Shown: positions 45,540-55,789 of the stretch, one piece after another | Numbering within the stretch: the first letter of the stretch is position 1 | How the letters are laid out: the number at the start of each line of letters is the position of its first letter | Source: Gnetum montanum | Taxonomy: Eukaryota; Streptophyta; Gnetopsida; Gnetales; Gnetaceae | Assembly: GCA_015680685.1 (NCBI GenBank) | Contig: MNCI01022121.1 | Location: 222,408 to 286,407 of the forward strand | Direction of reading: 5' to 3' | DNA: 64,000 bases | Made by a program: the position numbers and the translations under genes | The notes under the pieces: generated by a model | Databases searched by the model: none | The model's input: the letters and a program-made list of their open reading frames with translations, nothing else | Told to the model about the DNA's origin: nothing

Positions 45540-47280
45540 AGGTAATCACTGACAATGCCTCTATTTTTTGGTATGTTGGTTCTTTATTAATGACAAAGCT
45601 TCCTAGTCTTTATTGGACATCATGTATCACACATTGCTTGGACCTACTATTAGAAGATATATCCAAATTATCCTTGGTCAAACATGTAATGCTAACATTT
45701 TGTATTGTATCTTTTATTGAATTTGATAATTTATGATACATTTTTTAGTTAATAACATAATACATATGTGGAAGTGTGTTTTTTGTAGGTTTTGAAAGCA
45801 ACATAGTTTATAACAAAATTTATTTATAATCATGGACTTATTCATGATTTATTTCAACAACATGCTTCTTTAGAAATTATTCATCCTTGTATCACATGAT
45901 TTGCTACTAACTTCATCCTTTTGCAAAGTCTTTTAAATCATAAAACTCCCCTCTTGACAATGTTCTCATCTAAGGAATGGAGCCATGATGACAATTATAG
46001 GTCTCTTCGATCATCCACAATGGGCACTACTATAAGAAGTATTGTTTATGATGATGATGATAATTCTAGTGGCTTTTGGTCAAATGCACAACTTTTAGTA
46101 TAGGTAACTAATATTTAGATTAATTCTATTAACTTTCTTTTTTAATTAATGAATTATTTTATTATAATTACTTATTTTTATAAACACTTTCCACTTTTAT
46201 TTATAAATTTCAAAACCAATTCTTAAAGTTTTGGGGATGATTGATGCGAAGATCCCTTGCATGGGATTTATGCACCATGAGCTGGACATTGCCTTACAAA
46301 AGATTAAGCAAATCATGGATTCTAGGGCTTTACATGGAAGGTATGCAAAAATTGAGAAGCTCTTTAAAAAATAGAAGCAAAAAATGTTCAATGATCTATA
46401 TGGAGCAACACATACCTTAAATCCAAGATTTGGATTTGGTGTTGCTCCATTGGATCAAGATAGGAATTTATTGGGAACATGCTTAAATAATGTTTTTAAT
46501 AAGTTTTTTTTTAAGTCCTTAAGAAAGAGTTTCTATGAGTATGGATCACACAAAATATAGAACTAAACATTCCATTGATTTCAATTGACTAGCAGTAACA
46601 CTACTAATGGAGTCTTTGTAACCTAGTTGTAATTTTAAATTCTATTTACAACTTTAGCATTTCAAGAAATTTTTTATGTTACTCAAGTGTTTAACTATGC
46701 TAAAATAATTATGAATTGTAGAGGATTGGTGGGAGCAAGCTAGATGTGATACACCATCTTTGCAAATGCTTGCAATAAATATTTTAACACAACCACGTAG
46801 TGCCTTTGGTAAGAATAATTACATGATATGTGTAGATCAGCTTCTTTCTTAATGATTTGGCCTTTTCACAATGCAACTTGCTTTTGGCCAAAAACAAAAA
46901 ATAAAATTAGATCTAAGTATGAAACAATTGATCCATCTATGCTTGATGATATTGATAAGGATGATCCTGCTTGGATGCACAATGATCTTGCTTGGATGCA
47001 TGATGATCCTACTTTTATCCTTGATACAGGAGATATGGATTCTCAGTCTCAATTTAAAAGTGAAGATGAGACATTGCAATCTCATTCTTTAGAAGAAGAA
47101 GCTAAGGAAATCTTAAAGCTAGTAACTACATGGACCAACACTATTTAGCTGAAAAAAAAAGGGAAATCATCCAACAAAAGGTTTTTCTTCTCTTCATGTT
47201 GTAGTGAATCCAAATGATACTACCAAGGATGAGGCTAATAATAGTGATAGTTAATGTTCTTAAGCATTATTTTCAATAAT
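45540..47280 (+). pseudogene. hAT-superfamily transposase relic
   Basis: Pieces in the order of plant hAT (DUF659-type) transposases: VITDNASIFWYVGSLLMTKL with YWTSCITHCLDLLLEDISKL (45545-45670); LLQSLLNHKTPLLTMFSSKE (45910-45975); VLGMIDAKIPCMGFMHHELD (46230-46290); THTLNPRFGFGVAPLD (46410-46460); and the dimerisation region DWWEQARCDTPSLQMLAINI (46724-46785). AT-rich stretches between pieces could be introns (gtaactaatatt at 46101). It has many stops. Such an enzyme moves DNA by cut-and-paste in the nucleus. I could not find terminal inverted repeats. 45131-45539 and 47281-47560 show no gene. Confidence 0.8.
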
Positions 47281-47559
47281 CCATTGTTTTTTGTAAGTTA
47301 GATGTTTGAAACCTTTAAGATATAAAATTTGGATTTTAATTTTAACCTTTATTTTGTATTTATATTTATTTAAATTTTGATTTAGTTTAAGTGATTTTAA
47401 TGTTGCCGACTTTGTTGCCTAACCCATCCGAGTCCCCCAGAGTCAAAATTATTGCGGAAACTGCTCATTTGGCGACTTTTTAAACTATACTATACATTAT
47501 TGTACGTATTTTTGCAAGTTTCTAAAACAGTGTAATTTGCATTTTCCAAGGGAAAAATT

Positions 47560-50402
47560 ATCAAAAATGGGTGGACAGGCCCTCAAATTCACCCTCTCAT
47601 CAATACTCCCAGAGACAAGTGTCCATATTTATAAATCCATTTGAATTAGTAAATGGTTTCCTGGACATAAAGCAGAAATGGCTGGAGCCATATAGCTTAC
47701 TGGGTTGCAGGAGAAGCTGCAATGGTGTACCCAAGCAGCATGATGATGCTTGTTTCAGGAAGAGGATGAGGAGCAGCCAAATCGTGGAGCCGCCTGCAGC
47801 TTGTGCATAGCGTCAGGGTGACGCAGCAGCTCTGACATGACCCTCTCCACAACTGTTGGGATGGTGTCCACGTCTCCTTGTGACATGTCCTTCCTTCCAT
47901 CCATCCATTACATCAACGACATCGTCAGCAATTGTGCGGCAGCTTTTGCATATTTTGAGATAAAAGTCGAAAAGAAGGAATGCAACCATCTTTTTATCTG
48001 TGCTTGAAACATGCTTCTTCTTATGCTCATACAAGGCTTCGAACCAACACTTTAAGGTGCGAGGTATGTAAGTTCACCAGTTAGCTACAACTCATCATGC
48101 TTACAGTTTTATATCCGTTGTGCAACTATGGCTTTATCTATATAGCTAAACATGGTTATTGTTAAATCCTTTTGCTTAGCACTTTGTTAGAGGGTATGGC
48201 TTGTATGTGACAAGTCACAGGTTCATGTTCCTGCAGGTCAGATCTCAAAAACGTGAATAATGAAATTTAAAAAATCACAGTGAAGGGAGAGTTTAAAGAA
48301 AAAGTACAATTGTTTTTAGATGTCTTTTAGGCTTTTATTTTTACAGTCAGAAAAACTTGGAAACAAGAAGATCAAACTTTGCCCTTGTTTACTGCTGTTC
48401 TCATAGGTTTCACTTCTTACTAAAGGGTTTTCTGTAAAAAGAAGGAAAACTTTCTCTCTAAAAACAAAAGACACCGATAAATAGTTTATGTTCATGCTAA
48501 GCTTTTTTGTTTCAAGTTGTAACTAAAAAACCACATCTTTGAGAATCTGATATTTAATTCTTAAAGAAAGATTACTATTATACTCTTGCTGCTGGAACTT
48601 AAATGCACACCAAAGCTTGGAAATAGAATAAAGAACAAGTAGATAAAGATATTTTCAAACTCAAAGAAAGGAAATAGACAAGGCAGGTTAATCATCAAAA
48701 ATGGTATTGTTGATGCTTGATTGAAAGTTGTTACAAATTCTTGATGTCTATTTCCAAGCATGATGTGTAATGAGAGACTTAAGAAAGGAAAAAATAAATA
48801 AATAAGAAAATGAGTGTTCACTCCTAGAAAAAGCATATTAAAAAGAAACAATTCATATATATTGAAGAAGAGTAATATATGCTACAAGAAGAGCTTGATT
48901 AAAATATCATATTAAAAAATAAGAATTTTTGAAAAAGTAGAAACTTTCCAAATATATTCTATTTCTCACAAGTTACAAACAATGCATTAAATGAATCTGA
49001 TTCAATACACTTTTGGGTATGCAAGCATATGCAAAGACCAGGATGGGTTTAAAGGTGGGGACTAGAATTATAGAATAATAAAATATTTCAATTAAATATT
49101 TTTTATTTTTTTCATATTTTACCTACATTAAATATATTTTTTAATTTAATTTAAATTAAAAGTTTGCGCAGTACATGCTCCCGCTTCCAAAATGCATGGT
49201 TCATTAAAATTTTATGAAATTCGTGGATTCCCAGCACATAGGTTAAAAGTTAGTGAATCACCATAGTTTGTTCTTATAGAATCCTTGGCATCCCGAAATA
49301 CCTATTTATAAATGAGGTAGAGTCCGTTATTTGTAAAGATATTCAGCTTCATAAAAGAGGTGAAGTTCTGAAATCGAACCTGTAACATAGATCTGCATTC
49401 CAAGCTTGTGAGCTAACACCACACTATTTATGCATAATTTTAGACAGAGCTTGTTAGGTCTCGTTCCTAACAAATCAAGTGAAAACGTCTACTCAACGAA
49501 TGTGATTTGATGGTCAGAGCATGGGCCTTGGTTATCAAGCTGTATAAGTTATTGAATGTTGCTTGTTCCGTATGCGTTGCAGCGTTGATTTTGCTAGGGT
49601 GTACAGGCATCCTATGCAAAAATTATTGTATCTTAATATCATCGAAAAATGGATCGGTTAGTGAAAAAAACGCTTAAAAGATTAAAACAACCGAAAAAAT
49701 AAATATGCTTCACGGCTAGACTATAGAAACCTAAAGCTCTTGCGAACACAATATTTCTGCAGACAGGTAAAGATAATTCGTGGACAGTTACGAACCAAAA
49801 GACCTCTCATGCACGAAATTGGTTCAAACTTCAAAGACTTACAATGATGAGAGCTTTCATGGCGTTTCTGCCGCTCGTACTACCGCATCAACAAAATCGG
49901 TCATTTGCATATCATTTTGTCCCCGTTTGGCAGCATGCTCTGCGATAACCTTGTCATATACCTCTTCGGCTTTCCCGGTGAACAGTTTTTGGCGTCGACG
50001 GAGGCCTTGAAGGTCCAACTATCGCAGCCATGGCAGAAAATCCCCAATATCAGGAGCCTCAGCCTCAGCTTGGCCCACAACAGTGTCAACTTGGCCCACA
50101 ACAGTGTCAACTTGGCCCAGCCTCAGCAGAAGGATTGCGCGTATTTCTGAGAGAGGTGTTGGAGACCTCTGTGATTGAGCTTGGACTGCAGGTGCAGGTG
50201 CAGATGCCCAATTACAGGCCATGCTCTTGGACTGGGCGGCAGTTTCAACTTTGCAGACCTTTGATTAATATCGTGTTTTGGACAGAGAAACTGGATCAGT
50301 ATCCAGATGAGAAAAGAGGCTAGAGGTGGCTCAGAATCAGTAGCAGAGATCCATTCTGCAAATCGTTTTTGTCTCTTCAAAAATCATGGCTGAGGTGGGC
50401 AT
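47560..50402 (-). pseudogene. Cytochrome P450 (A-type) pseudogene
   Basis: N-terminal piece 50380-50123: membrane anchor LASFLIWILIQFLCPKHD and proline hinge LKLPPSPRAWPVIGHLHL, then, after a frameshift, ILLLRLGQVDTVVG. A deletion joins this to APDIGDFLPWLR, LDLQGLRRRQKLFTGKAEEV and NDMQMTDFVDAVVRAAE (50050-49850). Downstream at 47890-47800 is the I/J-helix region DVDTIPTVVERVMSELLRHP; the acidic/alcohol pair is present in degraded form. A second deletion removes the K-helix ExxR, leaving LHDLAAPHPLPETSI and GYTIAASPATQ (47790-47697) and a possible haem remnant LCPGNHL (near 47660). The interval 48060-49760 is AT-rich and intron-like, without other genes. The enzyme would have been an ER-bound monooxygenase. 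The sequence style fits conifer A-type P450s, but the family is not certain. Confidence 0.8.
50069..50119 (+). repeat. 21-bp tandem duplication in the P450 pseudogene
   Basis: cttggcccacaacagtgtca(a) occurs at 50069-50089 and 50090-50110, followed by a partial third copy. It sits at the junction of the first P450 deletion, suggesting that both arose in one repair event. Confidence 0.9.
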
Positions 50403-50753
50403 TTTTGGCCATAGGTATGGTGATAAATTTAGGCCATGGTTATCATGCTAAAATTCGGTTATCGTTATTAAAATAACGGATAATTATCATTAGTTATTTA
50501 AGGGCCCCTTCACCAATATAAAAGAGACCTCCCTCACCTCAATTCAGATCCATTACATACATCCCCTTTCCATCCAACTCTTACATTCTTCTCCTATTGC
50601 TTGAGAGAGAGGTTTCTTCTTGTTCTCTCCTTGTAATGAAGAGAGAAGGTTTTTATTCCCATTTTTGATAATAAGATCCTTCTGGATTTGCCTATGGTTC
50701 CATTGCTCTTTATTTTCATCTCATTTCATATTTTGCTGCAAGATCTACTAACA
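50403..50753 (+). repeat. 5' LTR of element F
   Basis: Begins ttttggcc (TG of the 3' LTR start lost) and ends TACTAACA. It contains accaatataaaagagacc, a TATA box, near 50513. It is about 90% alike to the 3' LTR by eye. Confidence 0.88.
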
Positions 50754-50754
50754 A

Positions 50755-50766
50755 TGGTATCATAAT
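50755..50766 (+). promoter_or_regulatory. Primer binding site of element F (initiator tRNA-Met)
   Basis: tggtatcataat, one base after the LTR, is a slightly decayed tggtatcagagc, the site used by most plant Copia elements. Confidence 0.85.
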
Positions 50767-50793
50767 AGAATCAAGTTCATAGTCCGTGGAATT

Positions 50794-51480
50794 TTGCCTA
50801 AAGATAATTGCTTGGCGACTATTGGAGAAAGGCCGCAAGAGGTCACAAATGACGGCAAGCGGAATGAAATAGATGGTAATGCTATTGCTAATTTACATTT
50901 GGCACTAGCAGATGGGGTTCTTTCAAGTATTGCAGAAAAGAAGATAACAAAGGAAATATGGGACACTCTGATGAAGTTGTATGAGGCTAAATCACTCCAC
51001 AACAAAATCTTCTTGAAGAGAAGACTTTACACTCTTCATATGGCAAAAACCTTATTGGTAACCAACCATAGCAACACCCTAAATACTTTATTTGCTCAAC
51101 TCACATTATTGGGTTATAAAGTAGATGTAGGTGAACATGCAAAAATTCTACTTCAAAGTCTACCTGATTCATATGATCAACTCATCATCAACTTGACCAA
51201 CAATGTCCTTATGGATGCTCTTGTCTTCGACGAGGTTGCAGCTGTGGTTCTTGAAGAAGAAAGTTGGTGCAAGAACAAGGAAGATAGGTTGGCAAACAAG
51301 GCGAAGGCTTTAACAATGATGAGAGGGAGATCCATGGAATGTGATTCCAATTGAAACCAAATTTATGGTAGATCCAACTCAAGAAGTAAAAAGAAAAACA
51401 TTACTTTCTACAACTGTGGCAAGAGAGGACACTTGAAGAAGGAGTGCTGGAACAAGAAGAGTAATAAAAAGAATCCTCAA
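50794..51480 (+). pseudogene. Copia gag (element F)
   Basis: The open frame 50794-51354 carries the Copia gag domain (NAIANLHLALADGVLSSIAE, KEIWDTLMKLYEAKSLHNK, ILLQSLPDSYDQLIINLT). A stop follows, and then the zinc knuckle FYNCGKRGHLKKECW, whose first Cys is Phe. The usual N-terminal 40 or so residues (the tryptophan-containing start) are missing: only about 27 bases separate the primer site from the first conserved block, so a deletion removed them. Confidence 0.88.
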
Positions 51481-52753
51481 GGGAATGTGGCAAGTATCTC
51501 ATATGACGGCGATGTTCTATACAGTTAGACAACTATTGCTGAAGGTAGATAGAAGCTCACTGATGCTTGGATCTTCGACTCAGGAGCAACATGGCAGATG
51601 ACCTTTCGAAGAGAATGGTTTTATCACTACAGACCAATCTCAGAAGGATTTGTGTACATGGTAAATGATCATGATTTGAAAATCGTTGATAGTGGTACTA
51701 TCGAGATAAAGATGTATGATGCCACTATTCGCACCATACAAGAGGTGTGTCGCGTGGAAGGCCTGAAGAAAAATCTACTATTTTTAGGACAACTAGATGA
51801 TGTTGGGTGCAAAACTCATATAGAGAATGGGATCTTGAAGATTACCAAATGTGTGCTTGTGGTAATGAAGGTAGAAAAGGTTGCTGCAAATTTGTACATG
51901 CTTCTAGGGAACACACATCAAGTGGGAGAATCTTCTGTTGCATCTACTAGTTTGGAAGAAGAATTGACGATGTTGTGGCATCGAAAGTTTGGTCATATGT
52001 CAGAACAAGTTTTGAAGATTCTTTCTAACCAAAGACTATTCCTGGGCTCAATTTGGTATGTTTACCATTTTGTGAGCATTGTGTTACTAGTAAGCAACAT
52101 AGATTAAAGTTTAACACATCAACAGCTAAGAGTAGAGACATCTTAGATTGATGCACTTTGATGTTTGGCAAGCCCCAATTACCTCCCTAGGAGGAGCAAG
52201 ATACTTTGTATCTTTCATTAATGATTACTCCAGGAGATGTTGGGTGTATCCAATCAAAAGAAAGGTGGATATCTTTTCAGTCTTCAAAGTTTTTAAATCA
52301 CGAGTAGAACTTGAGTTCGAACAAAGGATCAAGTGTCTAAGAATAAATAATGGAGAAGAATATATAAGTGATGAATTTAATGCATTTTGTCAACAAGAAG
52401 GCACCAAGAGGCAGTTCACAGTAGCACACACTCAACAAAATGGAGTGGCAGAATGAATGAATAGAATCTTGTTGGAAAAAACAAGATTAATGTTGAGGGC
52501 TACAAATCTAACCAAGTCATTTTGGGCAGAAGCAATCAATTCCACCTGCTATTTAATCAATCGATCTCCATCAACTGCAATTGATCTAAAAACACCACTA
52601 GAAATGTGGATTGGTAAGCCAACTATTTATTCTCATCTCCATACATTTGGAAGTTTTGTGTATGTGATCAACAATGACCAAGAAAGATCAAAGTTGGACC
52701 CAAAGTCTAGGAAATATATCTTCTTAAGGTATGTTGATGGAGTTAAGGGGTAG
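51481..52753 (+). pseudogene. Copia protease and integrase (element F)
   Basis: Protease: AWIFDSGATWQMTFRREWF has the Asp-Ser-Gly site (51571-51627). The pre-integrase zinc region LWHRKFGHMSEQVLKIL is in the open frame 51598-52107. Integrase core: LMHFDVWQAP (first Asp), CLRINNGEEYISDEFNAFC (second Asp replaced by Asn) and HTQQNGVAE (catalytic Glu), then MNRILLEKTRLMLRATNLT and the GKPTIYSHLHTFGS region to 52753. Stops and a frame change near 52090-52150. Confidence 0.88.
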
Positions 52754-54584
52754 GGATCCCACTACCCCCAAGCTTGTCATCAGCAGAGATGTGATATTTG
52801 TAGAAGATAAAATGCAAGATAAGGGAGATAATAGCACTTCAAAGGAGAATTCAAAGACTACTAGAATTCACGTAGAAGATAAGAAAAAAGCTAAAGATTC
52901 GGTTACTTCTAAAGCAACATCAATGTATGAAGAGAATGAACCAGTCAAGTCTGAAGTTTATGAAGTTTGTCAGTCATCTCGGGCAAAAAGATCATCAACT
53001 TGGTACTTAGATTATGTTACTGAAAGTAATGTTGCATATTGCCTTTTAACGGAGGATGGAGAGCCCTTAACTTTACGTGAGGCTCTCAAAAGTCCAAATG
53101 TGTCTTTGTGGATGACAACAATGCAGGAGGAGATTGAAGCTTTACATAAAAAGAAGACATGAGATCTTGTTACACTACCACAAGGAAGAAAGGCTATTGG
53201 AAACAAATGGGTCTACAAGATCAAACATGATAGTAATGACCATTTGGAGCGATATTGTGCAAGATTGTTGGTAAAGGGATATGCTCAAAAAGAAGGAATT
53301 GACTTCAATGAGATATTTTCTCCTGTGGTTAGACTTATAATAGTTAGACTAGTCCTAGCAATGTGTGCTACATTTGACCTACATCTAGAACAATTAGGTG
53401 TGAAAACTTCTTTTCTTCATAGAGATCTTGAAGAAGAGATTTACATGCTCCAACCATAAGGTTTTGCAGAAGAAGGCAAACAGAACTTGGTTTGTAGGTT
53501 GAACAAATCTTTGTACAGTCTCAAACAAGTGCCAAGGTGTTGGTACAAGAGATTTGACTCGTATATCATGAGCCTTGGATACAATAGACTCAGTGTAGAC
53601 CCTTGTACATATTTCAAGAGGTTCGATAAAGATTTCATCATTTTTCTATTGTATGTGGATGACATGTTGGTTATAGGCCCCAACAAAGAGAAAATCTAAG
53701 AATTGAAGGCACAATTGGCTAGGGAATTTGATATGAAAGACTTGGGACCAGCAAACAAGATTCTAGGGATGCAAATTCACTAAGATAGAAATAACAAGAA
53801 GATTTGGCTTTCTCAGAAAAACTACTTGGGTAACATCTTGTAATGCTTCAACATGCAAAACTGTAAGCCAATTTCTACCCCACTTCCTATTAATTTCATA
53901 TTATCCTTCAAGATGTGTCCTAGCAATGAAGTAGAGCATAATGAGATGTCTCGAGTACCGTATGCATCAGCAGTGAGATGCCTAATGTTCGCTATGATTT
54001 GTACAAGACCAAACATTGCACAAGTAGTGGGAGCAGTTAGTCAGTACATGGAAAATCCTAGACAAGAGCATTAGAGTACTCTTAAGAGAATCTTGAGATA
54101 CATTAAGGGTACCTTAGATGTTGCAATATGTTATGGAGGATTGAAACTTACTATTAAAGGTTATGTGGATTCAGATTTTGTAGGTGATCTAGATAAAAGG
54201 AAATCTACTATAGGCTATGTGTTTACACTTGCAGAAGGAGCTATAAGCTGGGTATCAAGATTGCAAACAGTAGTAGCATTATCTACAACAGAAGCAGAAT
54301 ACATGGTAGCTACACAAGCTTGCAAGGAAGCAATTTGGATTCAAAAGTTATTAGAGGAGCTTGGACACAAACAAGAGAAGATTTCTTTGTTTTATGATAG
54401 TCAAAGCACCTTGCATATTGGAAGAAATCTAGCCTTTCATTCAAGGACAAAACACATAGGAGTACAATTTCACTTTGTTCGTAATGTAGTAGAAGATGGA
54501 AGTATGGATATGCAGAAAATACACACCAAGGATAATCTTATAGATGTTTTGACCAAGCCAATTAACATGGACAAGTTTGACTAG
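52731..54584 (+). pseudogene. Copia reverse transcriptase and RNase H (element F)
   Basis: RT: KGYAQKEGIDFNEIFSPVVR, VKTSFLHRDLEEEIYMLQP, LNKSLYSLKQVPRCWYKRF and the catalytic box LLYVDDMLVIG (53647-53679). RNase H: ICTRPNIAQVVGAVSQYM, GYVDSDFVGDLDKRKSTIGY, ALSTTEAEYMVATQACKEAI and DSQSTLHIGRNLAFHSRTKH, ending LTKPINMDKFD at 54584. Stops lie at about 53457, 53697, 53779, 53840 and 54072. Domain order RT after integrase defines Copia; the sequence is close to the Tork/Retrofit type. Confidence 0.92.
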
Positions 54585-54682
54585 AGTAGATCCTCATATG
54601 GCCTAACAAAAGCATAAGCAACATAAAATGGCAAGGGAAAAAGAATGGTGTGGAGATATGATTGATCCTCAATCAAAATCTC

Positions 54683-54694
54683 TAAGTGGGAGAT
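54683..54694 (+). promoter_or_regulatory. Polypurine tract of element F
   Basis: aagtgggagat directly before TGTTGGCC of the 3' LTR is the typical plant Copia plus-strand primer. Confidence 0.85.
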
Positions 54695-55053
54695 TGTTGG
54701 CCATAGTTATCATGATAAATTTAGGCCATGGTTATCATGCTAAAATTTGGCTATGGTTATTAAAATAGTGGGTGGTTATCATTAGTTATTTAAGGGCCCC
54801 TTCACCAATATAAAAGGGACCTCCCTCGCCCCAATTCAGATCCATCACATATATCCTCTTTCCATCCCACTTTTCCATCCCACTCTTACATTCTTCTCCT
54901 ATTGTAGAGAGAGGCTTCTTCTTGTTCTCTCCTTGTGATGATGAAGAGAGAAGATTGTTATTCCCATTTTTGATAATAAGATCCTTCTATATTCGCATGT
55001 GGTTCCATTGACTTTTATTTTCATCTCATTTCATATTTTGGCGTCTGCTAACA
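54695..55053 (+). repeat. 3' LTR of element F
   Basis: Starts TGTTGGCCAT and ends GCTAACA. It has a small insertion (ttccatcccac repeated near 54860) relative to the 5' LTR, and an accaatataaaagg TATA box near 54803. Confidence 0.9.
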
Positions 55054-55789
55054 CGCATGTGGTTTGCATTGGAAATTTAATAAACCATTGGAAATTTAAT
55101 AAACCAAAGTCTGCATGTATAATATGCCTCACCGTGTTCGGATTGACAGGGACACAGAACACGTGTTGCAGTAAGAGTTTAGTAAAAATAAAAATAATAA
55201 CAATAACCTTAACGTGGTTTGGAGCATCATATTATTACTAGGCTAATTTTTTTCTTTCGGTTTTGACTTTAGGAAATGTGGATAGGATATGTGTTTTGAC
55301 GGTTGGTCTCGGGCAGCCTTGGTATATGTGTCTCAACGGTTGGTCTCAAGCGTCCATTAATGTGCTCGACCATGCTCGACCATCAATTATTGCACTTAAC
55401 AAAGTTGGGTGTTTTCATTTTATCTAGAAAGATAGGCTTGTACCAAAGAACGAAACCTATGTTTCAATGAGAGTTTCGTAGAAAAAAAAAAAAAATAGCT
55501 ATAACGTGGTCTTGACAGTCGCACGCTGTTTATTTTTTAGGTTTTGATTTTAGTAGAAAGACTGAATTTTGATTTCAGTAAAAGACAAACACGATACTTT
55601 TAAAATAAGAAGCAACTAACGCTGCAAGAACACGTGTTCATTCATGCAAGAGACAACAGGGAAAAGGAACGATCGATAAAAATGAGATGTCTTACAATCA
55701 GGAAAGGAGGGTGGAAATTAAGGATACATTTCAAAATGACGGTGACAGTACATCCACGAAATTGTTAATACCATGGGGGGTGTCGGACC
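55054..55789. other. Gene-free spacer, probably former 5' flank of the P450 gene
   Basis: No open frame of interest. It contains small direct repeats (ccattggaaatttaataaa twice at 55064-55103; acggttggtctc at 55299 and 55338) and an A-run at 55480-55493. By position it would be the P450 gene's upstream region before element F was inserted. Confidence 0.5.

Larger units (their letters stand above)
50403..55053 (+). mobile_element. Element F: Ty1/Copia LTR retrotransposon, full length, inactive
   Basis: LTRs at 50403-50753 (351 bp) and 54695-55053 (359 bp). Flanks GGCAT and CGCAT give a target duplication sharing GCAT. Domains are in Copia order: gag, protease, integrase, RT, RNase H. About ten single-base stops interrupt an otherwise full polyprotein. 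It is inserted at the 5' end of the P450 pseudogene. Confidence 0.92.

Noticed and set aside
46828-47148. Asp-rich open frame with direct repeats (DPAWMHNDLAWMHDDP) taken as a separate gene
   Set aside because: It lies directly after the hAT dimerisation region in the same direction and is best read as the acidic tail of that transposase with a local duplication.
49430-49520. A stretch with short inverted pieces examined as a tRNA gene
   Set aside because: No complete cloverleaf and no A and B boxes at the right spacing.
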